Positions 1-10,214 of a stretch of 64,000 nucleotides of DNA are shown here, one piece after another (position 1 is the stretch's first letter; every line of letters starts with the position of its first letter). The position numbers were made by a program, and so were the translations under genes. This DNA is from Enterovirga rhinocerotis (GTDB taxonomy: Bacteria > Pseudomonadota > Alphaproteobacteria > Rhizobiales > Beijerinckiaceae). The stretch lies in contig NZ_SNZR01000013.1 in assembly GCF_004363955.1 (NCBI RefSeq), positions 310,001 through 374,000 on the forward strand. Direction: 5' to 3'. The notes beneath the pieces are model-generated. The model was not told where the DNA came from and made no database searches. It saw only the letters and a list, made by a program, of their open reading frames with translations.

Positions 1-270
1 CACCGCGCCGGCGGCAGCGAGACGATCGAGGAGATGCGCTTCGCCCCGACCGACGAGCCGGTCGAGATCGGCCATCGCGACATCGTCGTCACGGGCGAGG
101 CGGGGCCTGTCCGGGCCGTCGTCTACCGGCGCGAGGCCCTGCCCGAGGGCTTCCGCTTCGAAGGACCCGCTCTCGTGCAGCAAACCGATACGACGACCCT
201 GATCGAGCCCGGCTGGTCCGGCCTCGTCGATGCCGCCGGCAACCTCGTCCTCACCCGGAAGGGGGCCTGA
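1..270 (+). CDS. Hydantoinase/oxoprolinase, HyuA-type subunit (C-terminal fragment)
   Basis: This is the last 89 codons of a gene that begins before the window. The fragment contains the motif GPALVQQTDTTTLIEPGW, which is characteristic of the C-terminal end of the ATP-dependent N-methylhydantoinase/5-oxoprolinase A subunit. That subunit works with a B subunit to open cyclic amides such as hydantoins or 5-oxoproline using ATP. The gene is followed after four bases by the B subunit, so the two are co-transcribed and probably form a heteromer. The substrate cannot be predicted from this fragment. Confidence 0.85.
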   Translation, partial: HRAGGSETIEEMRFAPTDEPVEIGHRDIVVTGEAGPVRAVVYRREALPEGFRFEGPALVQQTDTTTLIEPGWSGLVDAAGNLVLTRKGA

Positions 271-274
271 CGTC

Positions 275-1945
275 ATGACGAGCCGAGATCTCGATCCGAT
301 CACCGTCGAAGTGGTCCGCAACAAGCTCGAAGGCATCGCCAACGAGATGCAGCAGACCCTGCTGCGCTCGTCCTTCTCGCCGATCGTGAAGGAGGGGCTC
401 GACGCCTCCTCCTCCCTCTTCACGATCCGCGGCGAGACGCTCGCCCAGGCGATCGCGATCCCGATCCACCTCGCGACCCTGATCCCGGTGATCGAGAAGA
501 TGCTCGAGGTCTTCCCCCTGGCGGGGATGAAGCCGGGCGACGTGTATTGCCTCAACGACCCCTATCTCGGCGGCACGCATCTTCCCGACATCGCCCTCGT
601 GCAGCCGATCTTCTCGAACGGGCGGCCGATCGCGATCTCGGCCACCATGACCCACCACCAGGACATGGGCGGCATGGCGCCGGGCTCCATCCCGACCAAC
701 GCGACCGAGGTGTTCCAGGAAGGGCTGCGCATCCCGCCGCTCAAGTTCCGCGACGAGGGCCGCTATAACGAGACCCTGGTCGCGATGATCCGGCAGAACG
801 TGCGCATCCCGGACATCGTGATGGGCGATCTCAACGCCCAGCTCGCGGCCTGCAATGTCGGCGCGCGGCGCATCGCCGAATTGGCCGAGGAGATCGGCGA
901 CGACCAGCTTCTCGCCATCTTCGACGATCTCCTCGACCGCTCCGAGGCCCTCACCCGGGCGGCGCTCCAGAAGATCCCCGACGGGACCTACCGCTACGTC
1001 GATTTCAGCGACAACGACGGCATCGACCTCGACAAGGCGATCCGGTTCGAGGTCGCTGTCACGATCAAGGATTCGACCTTCCACTGCGACTTCACCGGCA
1101 CCTCGCCGCAGGTGCGCGGGCCGTTCAACTGCGTGCCCTCCGGCTCGCTCGCCGCCGCCTGCTATGCGCTGCGCGCGGTGACGGACCCCAATATCCCGAC
1201 CAATGCGGGCTGTTTCAGGCCGATCACGCTCTCGCTGCCCGAAGGCTCGGTCGTCAATCCGCGCGAGCCGGCGGCGGTGAATTCGCGCACCGCCACCATC
1301 AAGCGCATCACCGGCTGCATCCTCGGCGCGCTGAAGGACGTGCTGCCCGAGCGCGTGCCGGCCGACAATGCGGGCGAGATGCTGGCGCTGATGTTCGGCG
1401 GGCGGCATGCGGACGGCAAGGCCTTCGTCACGGGCGAACTGATCGCCGGCGGCAGCGGCGCGGGCCCCGATTCGGACGGCGTCGACGTGATCGAGACCGA
1501 CGTCACCAACTGCATGAACCTGCCGGTCGAGGCGATGGAGATGGACGCACCGATCCGCGTCCACCGGATCGCGCTCCGCGAGGATTCCGGCGGCGCCGGC
1601 CGGCAGCGCGGCGGCCTCGGCATCGTCAAGGAATATGAGATCCTCGAAGGCGAGGTCCGCTTCACCTATCGCGGCGAGCGCCATTTCCATGCCCCGCAGG
1701 GCACGCAGGGCGGCGGCGAGGGCGAGAAGGCCGCGGCCGTCATCAAGCGCGCCGCCGGCGGCGAGGAGGTCATTCCCTCGAAACAGATGGCGACGCTCTG
1801 GCGCGGCGACCGGGTCGTGATCGAGACGGCCGGCGGCGCCGGCTACGGCCCCCCCGCGACGCGCGATCCCGAGGCCCTCGCGCTCGACATCGAGGACGGC
1901 AAGGTCTCCGCCGGGGTCGCGGCGGGTCGCTACGGACCGGTCTGA
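275..1945 (+). CDS. Hydantoinase B/oxoprolinase family protein
   Basis: The 556-residue product is the B subunit of an ATP-dependent hydantoinase/5-oxoprolinase-like enzyme. Family features are the N-terminal ITVEVVRNKLEGIANEM, the metal-binding-like stretch NDPYLGGTHLPDI near residue 95, and MTHHQDMGGMAPGS near residue 125. The C-terminal part is glycine-rich, ending in GGAGYGPP, as is usual. I chose the ATG at 275 because a GGAAGGGGG ribosome binding site lies just upstream, inside the end of the A subunit gene, and because family members start close to this point. An in-frame upstream ATG at 230 would overlap the A subunit by 41 bases and is less likely. Confidence 0.9.
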   Translation: MTSRDLDPITVEVVRNKLEGIANEMQQTLLRSSFSPIVKEGLDASSSLFTIRGETLAQAIAIPIHLATLIPVIEKMLEVFPLAGMKPGDVYCLNDPYLGGTHLPDIALVQPIFSNGRPIAISATMTHHQDMGGMAPGSIPTNATEVFQEGLRIPPLKFRDEGRYNETLVAMIRQNVRIPDIVMGDLNAQLAACNVGARRIAELAEEIGDDQLLAIFDDLLDRSEALTRAALQKIPDGTYRYVDFSDNDGIDLDKAIRFEVAVTIKDSTFHCDFTGTSPQVRGPFNCVPSGSLAAACYALRAVTDPNIPTNAGCFRPITLSLPEGSVVNPREPAAVNSRTATIKRITGCILGALKDVLPERVPADNAGEMLALMFGGRHADGKAFVTGELIAGGSGAGPDSDGVDVIETDVTNCMNLPVEAMEMDAPIRVHRIALREDSGGAGRQRGGLGIVKEYEILEGEVRFTYRGERHFHAPQGTQGGGEGEKAAAVIKRAAGGEEVIPSKQMATLWRGDRVVIETAGGAGYGPPATRDPEALALDIEDGKVSAGVAAGRYGPV

Positions 1946-1962
1946 CGACCGGACATCCCATA

Positions 1963-2066
1963 CCTCCTCATGCTGAGGTGGCGACCGGAGGTCGCCCTCG
2001 AAGCACGCACGACCGTTGTGCGTCCTTCGAGGCCTCGCTCCGCGAGGCACCTCAGGATGAGGAGGG
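1963..2066. repeat. Dispersed palindromic repeat, family 1, copy A
   Basis: About 104 bases read from CCTCCTCATGCTGAGGTG to its near-complement CACCTCAGGATGAGGAGG, with inner arms around the core CGCACGACCGTTGTGCG. The whole unit could fold into a long cruciform or RNA hairpin. A second copy, in opposite orientation, is at 59177..59284, and a partial one may lie at 55762..55803. Both complete copies are between convergent genes, so a role as a bidirectional transcription end is possible, although no T-run follows either arm. Confidence 0.85.
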
Positions 2067-2142
2067 AAGGAGTTGCCGGCGACACTCCAATCCGACGAAG
2101 GCGAGTGAAATCAGCGTCGCTGTCCGAAGCCCATAGCCGCCT

Positions 2143-3386
2143 CTACGCTTTCCTCCCGGCAGCCATCTCTCCAAGGAACGACCGCCCCGCCTCGAGAGGA
2201 GCCACGCCCAGATGCTCGGCGAGCGTCGCGCCGATATCGGCATAGGTCTCGCGCGCGCCGAGGGGGCGCGCCGGGATCCCCGGCCCGAAGGCGAGGATCG
2301 GCACCTGCTCGCGGGTATGGTCGGTGCCGCGGAAGGTCGGGTCGTTGCCGTGATCGGCGGTGACGATGGCGAGATCGCCGGGCCGCAGGAGACGGGTGAT
2401 CTCGGGCAGGCGCCGGTCGAAGGCCTCCAGAGCCGCCGCATAGCCCGGAACGTCGCGGCGATGGCCGTATTCGGTGTCGAAATCGACGAGGTTCGCGAAG
2501 GCGAGGCCGCCATCGGCGAGGCCCGCCATGGCGGCGAGGATCGCCTCGATCCCGGCCGCGTTATCCGCCGTCTTGATCTCGCGCCCCGTGCCGCGATGGG
2601 CGAGGATGTCGCCGATCTTGCCGATCGTCACGACCGCGCGCGCGGCCTCGCACAGCCGGTCGAGCAGGGTCGTGCCGGGCGGCGGCATGGCGAAGTCGCG
2701 CCGACGCGGGGTGCGCACGAAACCGGCCTCCGCCGAGCCGAGGAAGGGCCGTGCGATGACGCGCCCGATCCGCAGGGGATCGCAGAGGCGGCGCGCGATG
2801 CGGCAGGTCTCGTAGAGGCGCTCGAGGCCGAAGGCCTCTTCATGCGCCGCGATCTGGAAGACGCTGTCGACCGAGGTGTAGCAGATCGGCTTGCCCGTCC
2901 GCAGATGCTCGGCGCCGAGATCGTCGAGGATGGCCGTGCCCGGGGCATGGCGGTCGCCGAGGATTCCCGGCAGTCCGGCCTCGCGGATCAGGGCCTCGGT
3001 GAGCGAGGGCGGGAAGGCGGGGCGGGCGTCGGGGAAGTAGCCGAAGCCGCTGACGAGCGGCATGCCGGCGATCTCCCAATGGCCCGAGATCGTGTCCTTG
3101 CCGCCGGCGATCTCGCGCGCCGCGCCGAAGGAGCCGATCGGGCGCTTCGGGGGCGCGAGCCCCGGCGGCACGCGGCCGGTCGCGATCTCGCAGGCGCGGC
3201 CGAGGCCGAGGGCGACGAGGTTCGGCAGGCGGAGCGGCCCCGCCCGTAGCCCGGCCCGGTCGCCGTGCCCGGCCGCGCAGGCCTCGGCGATGTGCCCGAC
3301 CGTATCGGCACCCTCGTCCCCATAGCGCGCGGCATCGGGAGCCCCGCCGATCCCGACGGAATCCAGGACGACGAGGAGCGCGCGGC

Positions 3387-3390
<4 letters not shown>
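2143..3390 (-). CDS. deoB: Phosphopentomutase DeoB
   Basis: The 415-residue protein interconverts ribose-1-phosphate (or deoxyribose-1-phosphate) and the 5-phosphate in nucleoside salvage, in the cytoplasm. It belongs to the alkaline-phosphatase-like metalloenzyme superfamily. The N-terminus [19 protein letters not shown] carries the first metal-binding aspartate, [13 protein letters not shown] lies near residue 98, and the C-terminal [10 protein letters not shown] provides further metal ligands. Length matches the family (about 400). The ATG overlaps the stop codon of the upstream ABC transporter ATPase by four bases (ATGA), so it is translationally coupled to the yej-type operon, an unexpected partner for a nucleoside salvage enzyme. 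Confidence 0.95.
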
Positions 3391-5032
<1,642 letters not shown>

Positions 5033-5039
<7 letters not shown>

Positions 5040-5476
5040 AACGAGGTCACATCCGTGAGGTCGGGCCGGCCGAGGCCTGCGGGCAGCTTCTGCCGCAGGC
5101 GCTCGTCCCTGGTCAGAAACGCGCCGCAGCCCTCGGTGAGGGCGGTCGCGATATGGATCGCGTCAGGAGTCGCGCTTCCGCTCGACGCTCTGAATTCAGC
5201 TGCGCGCATAAGGACGGCGCGGCTGACCGGTGCGATCCTGAAGGTCGGTCGTGACACGAGCAGGCGGCGGTAGGAATCCGCGATCGCACCCCGGCCATGG
5301 GCGAGCGGATGCGGCAGGACTTCGACGAGCGAGAGTTCGCTCGTGACGGCGGAGATCCGGCCCCCGTCGATCTCCGTCAGCCACCGGCGCGCCCAATCCC
5401 CATCTTCGCCGGCTGACTCCATGGCGTAGATCAGGATGTTCGTGTCGAGATAGACCGGCCGGTCAGAGACGGCCAC
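5033..5476 (-). CDS. PIN domain ribonuclease toxin
   Basis: The 147-residue product is a PIN-domain protein, a metal-dependent RNase fold used by VapC-type toxins. The acidic site is visible: Asp11 in VYLDTNILIYAME, Glu52 in SLVEVL, Asp105 in ATPDAIHIATAL and Asp124 in LTRDERL. The start is a GTG at 5476, 14 bases inside the end of the upstream small gene, the usual overlap of an antitoxin-toxin pair. The stop overlaps the start of yejF by seven bases. The cassette is therefore translationally woven into the peptide transporter operon. Toxin activity is inferred from the fold and arrangement only. Confidence 0.85.
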
Positions 5477-5858
5477 CGGACCGGATCCGATCGGCCGCCT
5501 CGCCGCGACCATCCCATTCCGCCCGCGCGGCCCGCGTCCGGGCGACGGGATCGGCATCCGGCAAACGATAGGGCCGGGCCTCGTCCAGGATCCGCGCGAT
5601 GGGATCGTCGGAGGTCGTGGCGCCGAGGCCGCGCAGCACCGCGGCGACATTCGCATAATGGGGTTCTGCTTCTGCGGCGATCCGAGCCACGTCGCCGCGC
5701 CGTCCCCGGACGATCGCGAATTCCACGAGGTCGCGCGCGCGCGATTCGGGCACCGCGCGGGCCAACCTCCATCGGCGGACGGCCTCGGGCGTTTCGTGTA
5801 GAGCGGCAGCCACGTCGTCCGGCGGCCAGAGGTCCAGGAGATCGGCGACCGACGTCAT
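5463..5858 (-). CDS. Putative antitoxin of the PIN toxin (unrecognised family)
   Basis: This 131-residue protein lies directly upstream of, and overlaps by 14 bases, the PIN toxin gene. I do not recognise its family. The N-terminal 35 residues contain DVAAALHETPEAVRRW, which could form a DNA-binding helix-turn-helix; the middle is rich in alanine and arginine helices; the C-terminal tail (from about residue 85) is charged and probably disordered, with ARILDEARPYRLPDADP, the kind of segment that can wrap a toxin. Antitoxin assignment rests on position, size and this layout. It begins 36 bases after the yejE stop. Confidence 0.6.
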   Translation of the reverse strand: MTSVADLLDLWPPDDVAAALHETPEAVRRWRLARAVPESRARDLVEFAIVRGRRGDVARIAAEAEPHYANVAAVLRGLGATTSDDPIARILDEARPYRLPDADPVARTRAARAEWDGRGEAADRIRSGGRL

Positions 5859-5894
5859 GACTCGACAGCCCTTCCCGCGGAGACGATCCGCATT

Positions 5895-7079
5895 CTAGCC
5901 GAACGTCTTGCGCGGGTCGAACGCGTCGCGCACCGCCTCGCCGACGAAGATGAGGAGGCTCAGCATCAGCGAGACGACGAGGAAGGCGGTGAGGCCGAGC
6001 CAGGGCGATTCCGGGCTCGACTTGCCTTGCGCGAGGAGTTCGCCGAGCGAGGGCGAGCCGGGCGGCAGGCCGAAGCCGAGGAAGTCGAGCGAGGTCAGCG
6101 TCGCGATCGAGCCGTTGAGGAGGAAGGGCAGGAAGGTCAGCGTCGCGACCATGGCGTTCGGCAACAGGTGCCGGAACATGATGGTCCGGTTCGGCAGGCC
6201 GAGCGCCCGCGCCGCGCGCACATATTCGAAGTTCCGCGCCCGCAGGAATTCCGCCCGCACCACGCCGACGAGGGCGACCCACGAGAACAGGAGCAGGATG
6301 CCGAGCAGCACGAAGAAGCTCGGTGTGATGATCGAGGCGATGATGATCAGGAGGTAGAGTTCCGGGATCGCCGTCCAGACCTCGATGACGCGCTGGAAGA
6401 CGAGATCCACCCAGCCTCCGAAATAGCCCTGCACGGCGCCCGCCAGCACGCCGATCACCGAGGAGACGATCGTCAGGATCAAGGCGAAGACGATCGACAG
6501 CCGGAAGCCGTAGATGACGCCCGCGAGCACGTCGCGGCTGTTGCCGTCGGTGCCGAGCCAGTTCCATTCGAGATCGCCGCAGGTGCCGGGCTTGCCGGTG
6601 CGCTGTTCGAGGTAGTCGCTGCAGGTCTTCTGCGACAGCGCCCAGGTCGGCGGGGCTGGGGCCGGGGCCGGGCTGTCGGTGAGGAAGGTGTCGTAGCGGA
6701 AGCGGACGGGCGGCCAGATCGCCCAGCCGTGCTCGGCGAGTTCCTGCTGGATGACGGGGCTGCGGTAGTTCGTGACGGCGAGGAAGCCGCCGAACTTCTC
6801 CTCCGGATAATCCTTCACGATCGGAAAGATCAGCTCGCCCTTGTAGCTCGCGACGATGGGCCGGTCGTTGGCGATGAGTTCGGCGCCGAGGCTCAGGGTG
6901 AAGAGCGTGAGGAAGATCCAGAAGGACCAGTAGCCGCGCCGGTGGGCGCGGAAATTCGCCCAGCGGCGGCGGTTCAGCGGCGACAGCCAGCCGGAGCGCT
7001 TGGGCGCGAGCGGCACGGCCGGCACGGCTGCCGGGACCGCGGCCACCGGCCCGAGATCGGAGGGCAGGGGGGCGCTCAT
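5895..7079 (-). CDS. yejE: Peptide ABC transporter permease, YejE type
   Basis: The 394-residue inner membrane protein is one half of the channel of a peptide ABC importer. An N-terminal membrane segment (YWSFWIFLTLFTLSLGAELI, residues about 48-67) is followed by a long periplasmic region containing NDRPIVASYKGE, typical of YejE, and then the BPD-transport core with EYVRAARALG, the EAA-type loop that contacts the ATPase. The ATG at 7079 overlaps the yejB stop by four bases. The extended periplasmic loop contains a proline/alanine-rich piece (SPAPAPAPPTWAL). Confidence 0.93.
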   Translation of the reverse strand: MSAPLPSDLGPVAAVPAAVPAVPLAPKRSGWLSPLNRRRWANFRAHRRGYWSFWIFLTLFTLSLGAELIANDRPIVASYKGELIFPIVKDYPEEKFGGFLAVTNYRSPVIQQELAEHGWAIWPPVRFRYDTFLTDSPAPAPAPPTWALSQKTCSDYLEQRTGKPGTCGDLEWNWLGTDGNSRDVLAGVIYGFRLSIVFALILTIVSSVIGVLAGAVQGYFGGWVDLVFQRVIEVWTAIPELYLLIIIASIITPSFFVLLGILLLFSWVALVGVVRAEFLRARNFEYVRAARALGLPNRTIMFRHLLPNAMVATLTFLPFLLNGSIATLTSLDFLGFGLPPGSPSLGELLAQGKSSPESPWLGLTAFLVVSLMLSLLIFVGEAVRDAFDPRKTFG

Positions 7080-8239
7080 GCCTCCCTCGTCTCGAAATCG
7101 ATGCGCGGGTCGATGCGGGTATAGATGAGGTCCGAGAGGAGGTTCACCATCAGCCCGAGCAGGGAGAAGATGAAGAGGCTCGCGAAGACGACCGGATAGT
7201 CGCGCTTGACGACGGATTCGAAGGTGAGGAGCCCGAGCCCGTCGAGGTTGAAGATCTGCTCGATCAGGAGCGAGCCGGCGAAGAAGGCGCCGATGAAGGC
7301 GGCCGGGAAGCCCGCCACCATGATCAGCATCGCGTTCCGGAAGACATGGCCGTAGAGGACGCGGCGCTCGGAAAGGCCCTTCATGCGGGCGGTGAGCACG
7401 TATTGCTTGCGGATCTCGTCGAGGAAGGAGTTCTTGGTCAGCAGCGTCGAGGTGGCGAAGGCGCCGAGCACCATCGCGGTGATAGGCAAGGTGATGTGCC
7501 ACAGATAGTCCGGCACGACGGTCGTGACGCAGTAGCCGAGGTCGAAATGGGGATTGGCGTTTGCCGGCCACAGGAAGGGCGCGCAGGCGGCGCCCCTCAC
7601 GCCTTCCGACAGGAGGCCCTTCAGCGGGAAGATCTGCCAGAACGAGCCCCCGGCGAAGAGGACGATCAGCAGGATCGCGAACAGGAAGCTCGGGATCGCG
7701 TAGCCGACGATGATGACGGCCGAGGTCCAGGTGTCGAAGGCCGTGCCCTCGCGCGTCGCCTTGCGGATGCCGAGCGGGATCGAGATGCCGTAGGAGAGCA
7801 GCGTCATCCACAGGCCGATCGTCATCGAGACCGGCAGCTTCTCGCCGATGAGGCTGATGACCGAGACGTCGCGGTAGAAGCTCGTGCCGAAATCGAAGGT
7901 CGCGTAGTTCCCCAGCATGATGAGGAAGCGCTGCCAGGCGGGCTTGTCGAAGCCGAATTGCTGCTCAAGCTTCTTGATGAAGGCCGGATCGAGCCCCTGC
8001 GCCCCGCGATAGATGGACGAACCCTCGCCGCCCGTCGGCGCGCGCGCCGGCCCGGCTCCGAGATCGCCCCCGCCACCCGCGCTCCGGGCGAGCGCGCCCG
8101 GATCCTGCCCCTGAAGCTGCGCGAGGATCCGCTCGACCGGGCCGCCGGGCGCGAATTGCACGATGACGAAGGAGACGAGCATGATCCCGAGAATGGTCGG
8201 GATCATCAGCAGCAACCGCCGCAGCGCATAGGCGGCCAT
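7076..8239 (-). CDS. yejB: Peptide ABC transporter permease, YejB type
   Basis: The 387-residue inner membrane protein is the partner permease of YejE. It begins MAAYALRRLLLMIPTILG, the first membrane segment of DppB/YejB proteins, and carries the GVKREYPVVF-like end (here SVVKRDYPVVFASL) and the ATPase-contact loop YVLTARMKGLSERRV. A glycine/alanine-rich insertion follows the first membrane segment (residues about 45-75), common in alphaproteobacterial YejB. I chose the ATG at 8239 over an in-frame ATG at 8290 because it begins exactly at the conserved N-terminus; its GGAGAGGG ribosome binding site lies in a repeat-derived hairpin. Confidence 0.93.
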   Translation of the reverse strand: MAAYALRRLLLMIPTILGIMLVSFVIVQFAPGGPVERILAQLQGQDPGALARSAGGGGDLGAGPARAPTGGEGSSIYRGAQGLDPAFIKKLEQQFGFDKPAWQRFLIMLGNYATFDFGTSFYRDVSVISLIGEKLPVSMTIGLWMTLLSYGISIPLGIRKATREGTAFDTWTSAVIIVGYAIPSFLFAILLIVLFAGGSFWQIFPLKGLLSEGVRGAACAPFLWPANANPHFDLGYCVTTVVPDYLWHITLPITAMVLGAFATSTLLTKNSFLDEIRKQYVLTARMKGLSERRVLYGHVFRNAMLIMVAGFPAAFIGAFFAGSLLIEQIFNLDGLGLLTFESVVKRDYPVVFASLFIFSLLGLMVNLLSDLIYTRIDPRIDFETREA

Positions 8240-8244
8240 CAGCA

Positions 8245-8263
8245 ACCCTCTCCAGGGGAGGGT
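8245..8263. repeat. Small palindrome covering the yejB ribosome binding site
   Basis: The sequence ACCCTCTCCAGGGGAGGGT has perfect six-base arms (ACCCTC/GAGGGT). It resembles the tips of the family-2 repeats at 28137 and 53298. On the minus strand it includes the GGAGAGGG ribosome binding site and ends six bases before the ATG of yejB, so the mRNA hairpin could limit initiation. Confidence 0.6.
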
Positions 8264-8291
8264 GAGGCGCCTGAAACGATGTGCGACCACC

Positions 8292-10214
8292 TCATGTGCG
8301 GCCGATCCGGCGGGCCTTGTCGGAATCGTGCCACCAGGTCTCGGGGGCGGCGAGGCCGTAGGGCGGCGTCTCGGGGTGACCGAACATGTCCCAATAGGCG
8401 ATCGTGTGGCTCGCCTTGTACCACATCGGCACCCAATTGCGGCCGGCGCGCAGGACCCGGTCGAGGGCGCGGCAGGCGGCGACGAGGTCGGGGCGCGACT
8501 TTGCCGAGACCGCGGCGTCGATCAGCGTGTCGATGGCGGGGTCGGAGATGCCCGCGATGTTGGGCGAGCCGCGGGTCGCCGCTGCCCGCGAGCCGAAGAC
8601 CTGCCGCAGGCTCTCGCCCGGCGTCGCCGCGTGCGAATAGCGCCGCGTCGTGACGTCGAAGTCGAAATCCTCCGTGCGACGCTGGTATTGCGCCGCGTCG
8701 ACCACCCGCGAGGTGGCCTGGATGCCGAGCAGCCCGAGATTGGCGATGAAGGGCAGGGTGTGCGGCTGGAGGGCCTGCTGGAAGTCGAGGAACTCGAAGG
8801 CCAGCGGCTCGCCCGACGGCAGCTTCAGGACGCTGCCCTCGCGCTTGCAGCCGGCCTCCGTGAGAAGGGTGTTGGCGCGGCGCAGGAGGGCACGGTCCTG
8901 GCCCGATCCGTCGCTCTTCGGCGGTGAGAAGGGCTCGCCGAAGACCTCGTCGGGGACCTTGCCGCGGAGCGGCTCGAGCAGCGCGAGTTCCTCGGGCGTG
9001 GGCTTGCCCTCGGCGCGGTAGGGCGAGTTCTCGAAGAACGAGGCCGTGCGCGCATAGGCGCCGTACATGATGGTGCGGTTGATCGCCTCGAAATCGAAGG
9101 CGAGGCCGATCGCTTCGCGAATGCGCGGATCGGCGAATTTCGGGCGGCGCTGGTTGAAGAACCAGCCCTGCATGCCCGACGGCGTCCTGTCCTGCACCGT
9201 CTCGCGCGTGACGCGGCCGTCCTTGGCGGCCGGGAAGTCGTAGCCCGTCGCCCAGATCCGGGCCGTGAACTCCTCGCGGAAGGTGAAGACCCCGCCCTTG
9301 AAGGCCTCGAAGGCGACCTGACGGTCGCGAAAATACTCGTAGCGCAACTCGTCGAAATTGTTCTGGCCGACATTCACCGGCAGGTCCGCCGCCCAGTAAT
9401 CCTTCACCCGCTCGAAGGCGATGAAGCGCCCGGCCTCGAAACGGCCGACGCGATAGGGGCCGGAGCCGAGCGGCGCCTCGAGGGTCGAGGCCTCGAAATC
9501 GCGGGTTTTCCAATAGGCTTCGCTGAAGATCGGCAGGCCGGCGACGAGGAGCGGCAGGTCTCGCGCGCGCTCCGGCGCGAAATCGATCCGCACGACGTCC
9601 TCGGCCTCGGCCTCGGCGCCCGCGACGTAGCGCAGCGCCTGCGAGAGGGTGGGATGGCCCTTCTCGCGCAGGAGATTGACCGTGAAGGCGACGTCCCGCG
9701 CCGTGAGCCGCGAGCCGTCATGGAAGCGGGCCTCGGGCCGCAGCCGGAAGCGGAAGACGCGCCGCTCGGCATCGGCCCGGACGGAGCGGGCGACGAGCCC
9801 GTACATGGCGTCGGTCTCGTCGAGCGCGCGCACCATCAGGCTGTCGAAGGTGAGCGGCATCCCGGCCGCGCCGTCGCCCTTCAGCACATAGACGTTCAGC
9901 GTGTTGAAGGTGTCGAAGTTCTGGTTCCCCGTCAGCGAGGCGATCTGGAACGAGAAGCTGCCGCCCTTCGGCGCGTCGGGGCGCACGTAGCCGAAATGCC
10001 GGAAATCCGCCGGGTATGTCAGGTCGCCGAAGCTCGACAGGCCATGGCTCTCGGCTTCCTGCGCCCGGGCGCGCGAGGGGATCGCGGTCGAAACGCCGAG
10101 AGCGGCGAGGCCGGCCAGGACGGCGCGGCGGTGGAGGTGAGCCGGCCCGTTCGAGAAGGGCGCACGACCACCCTCCCTCTCCAGGGTAGGGTGTGTCGCC
10201 CTGTCCCCCCTCAA
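8292..10214 (-). CDS. Extracellular solute-binding protein (family 5), second YejA-like copy
   Basis: About 640 residues. This periplasmic peptide-binding protein (SBP family 5) delivers substrate to YejB/YejE. A twin-arginine-like or Sec signal is visible (HRRAVLAGLAALGVSTA, followed by ARAQ), then FRHFGYVRPDAPKGGSFSF, the start of the mature YejA domain, and SRLTARDVAFTVNLL. The start is uncertain. The only ordinary in-frame start near the signal peptide is a TTG at 10214 that overlaps the stop of the previous gene (TTGA); with it, a 23-base palindrome is translated ahead of the signal peptide. It is a diverged paralogue of the next gene upstream. Confidence 0.88.
   Translation of the reverse strand: MRGDRATHPTLEREGGRAPFSNGPAHLHRRAVLAGLAALGVSTAIPSRARAQEAESHGLSSFGDLTYPADFRHFGYVRPDAPKGGSFSFQIASLTGNQNFDTFNTLNVYVLKGDGAAGMPLTFDSLMVRALDETDAMYGLVARSVRADAERRVFRFRLRPEARFHDGSRLTARDVAFTVNLLREKGHPTLSQALRYVAGAEAEAEDVVRIDFAPERARDLPLLVAGLPIFSEAYWKTRDFEASTLEAPLGSGPYRVGRFEAGRFIAFERVKDYWAADLPVNVGQNNFDELRYEYFRDRQVAFEAFKGGVFTFREEFTARIWATGYDFPAAKDGRVTRETVQDRTPSGMQGWFFNQRRPKFADPRIREAIGLAFDFEAINRTIMYGAYARTASFFENSPYRAEGKPTPEELALLEPLRGKVPDEVFGEPFSPPKSDGSGQDRALLRRANTLLTEAGCKREGSVLKLPSGEPLAFEFLDFQQALQPHTLPFIANLGLLGIQATSRVVDAAQYQRRTEDFDFDVTTRRYSHAATPGESLRQVFGSRAAATRGSPNIAGISDPAIDTLIDAAVSAKSRPDLVAACRALDRVLRAGRNWVPMWYKASHTIAYWDMFGHPETPPYGLAAPETWWHDSDKARRIGRT
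10170..10192. repeat. Small palindrome in the start region of the second binding-protein gene
   Basis: ACCCTCCCTCTCCAGGGTAGGGT, in two overlapping arm pairs, resembles the CCCTCCCCTCCAGGGG tips of the family-2 repeats. It lies between the likely TTG start and the signal peptide of the downstream binding protein, so it may have displaced or extended the original N-terminus. Confidence 0.55.

Noticed and set aside
251-2050. A 599-codon minus-strand frame over the hydantoinase B gene
   Set aside because: Arginine/aspartate-rich with no motifs; a shadow of the real gene.
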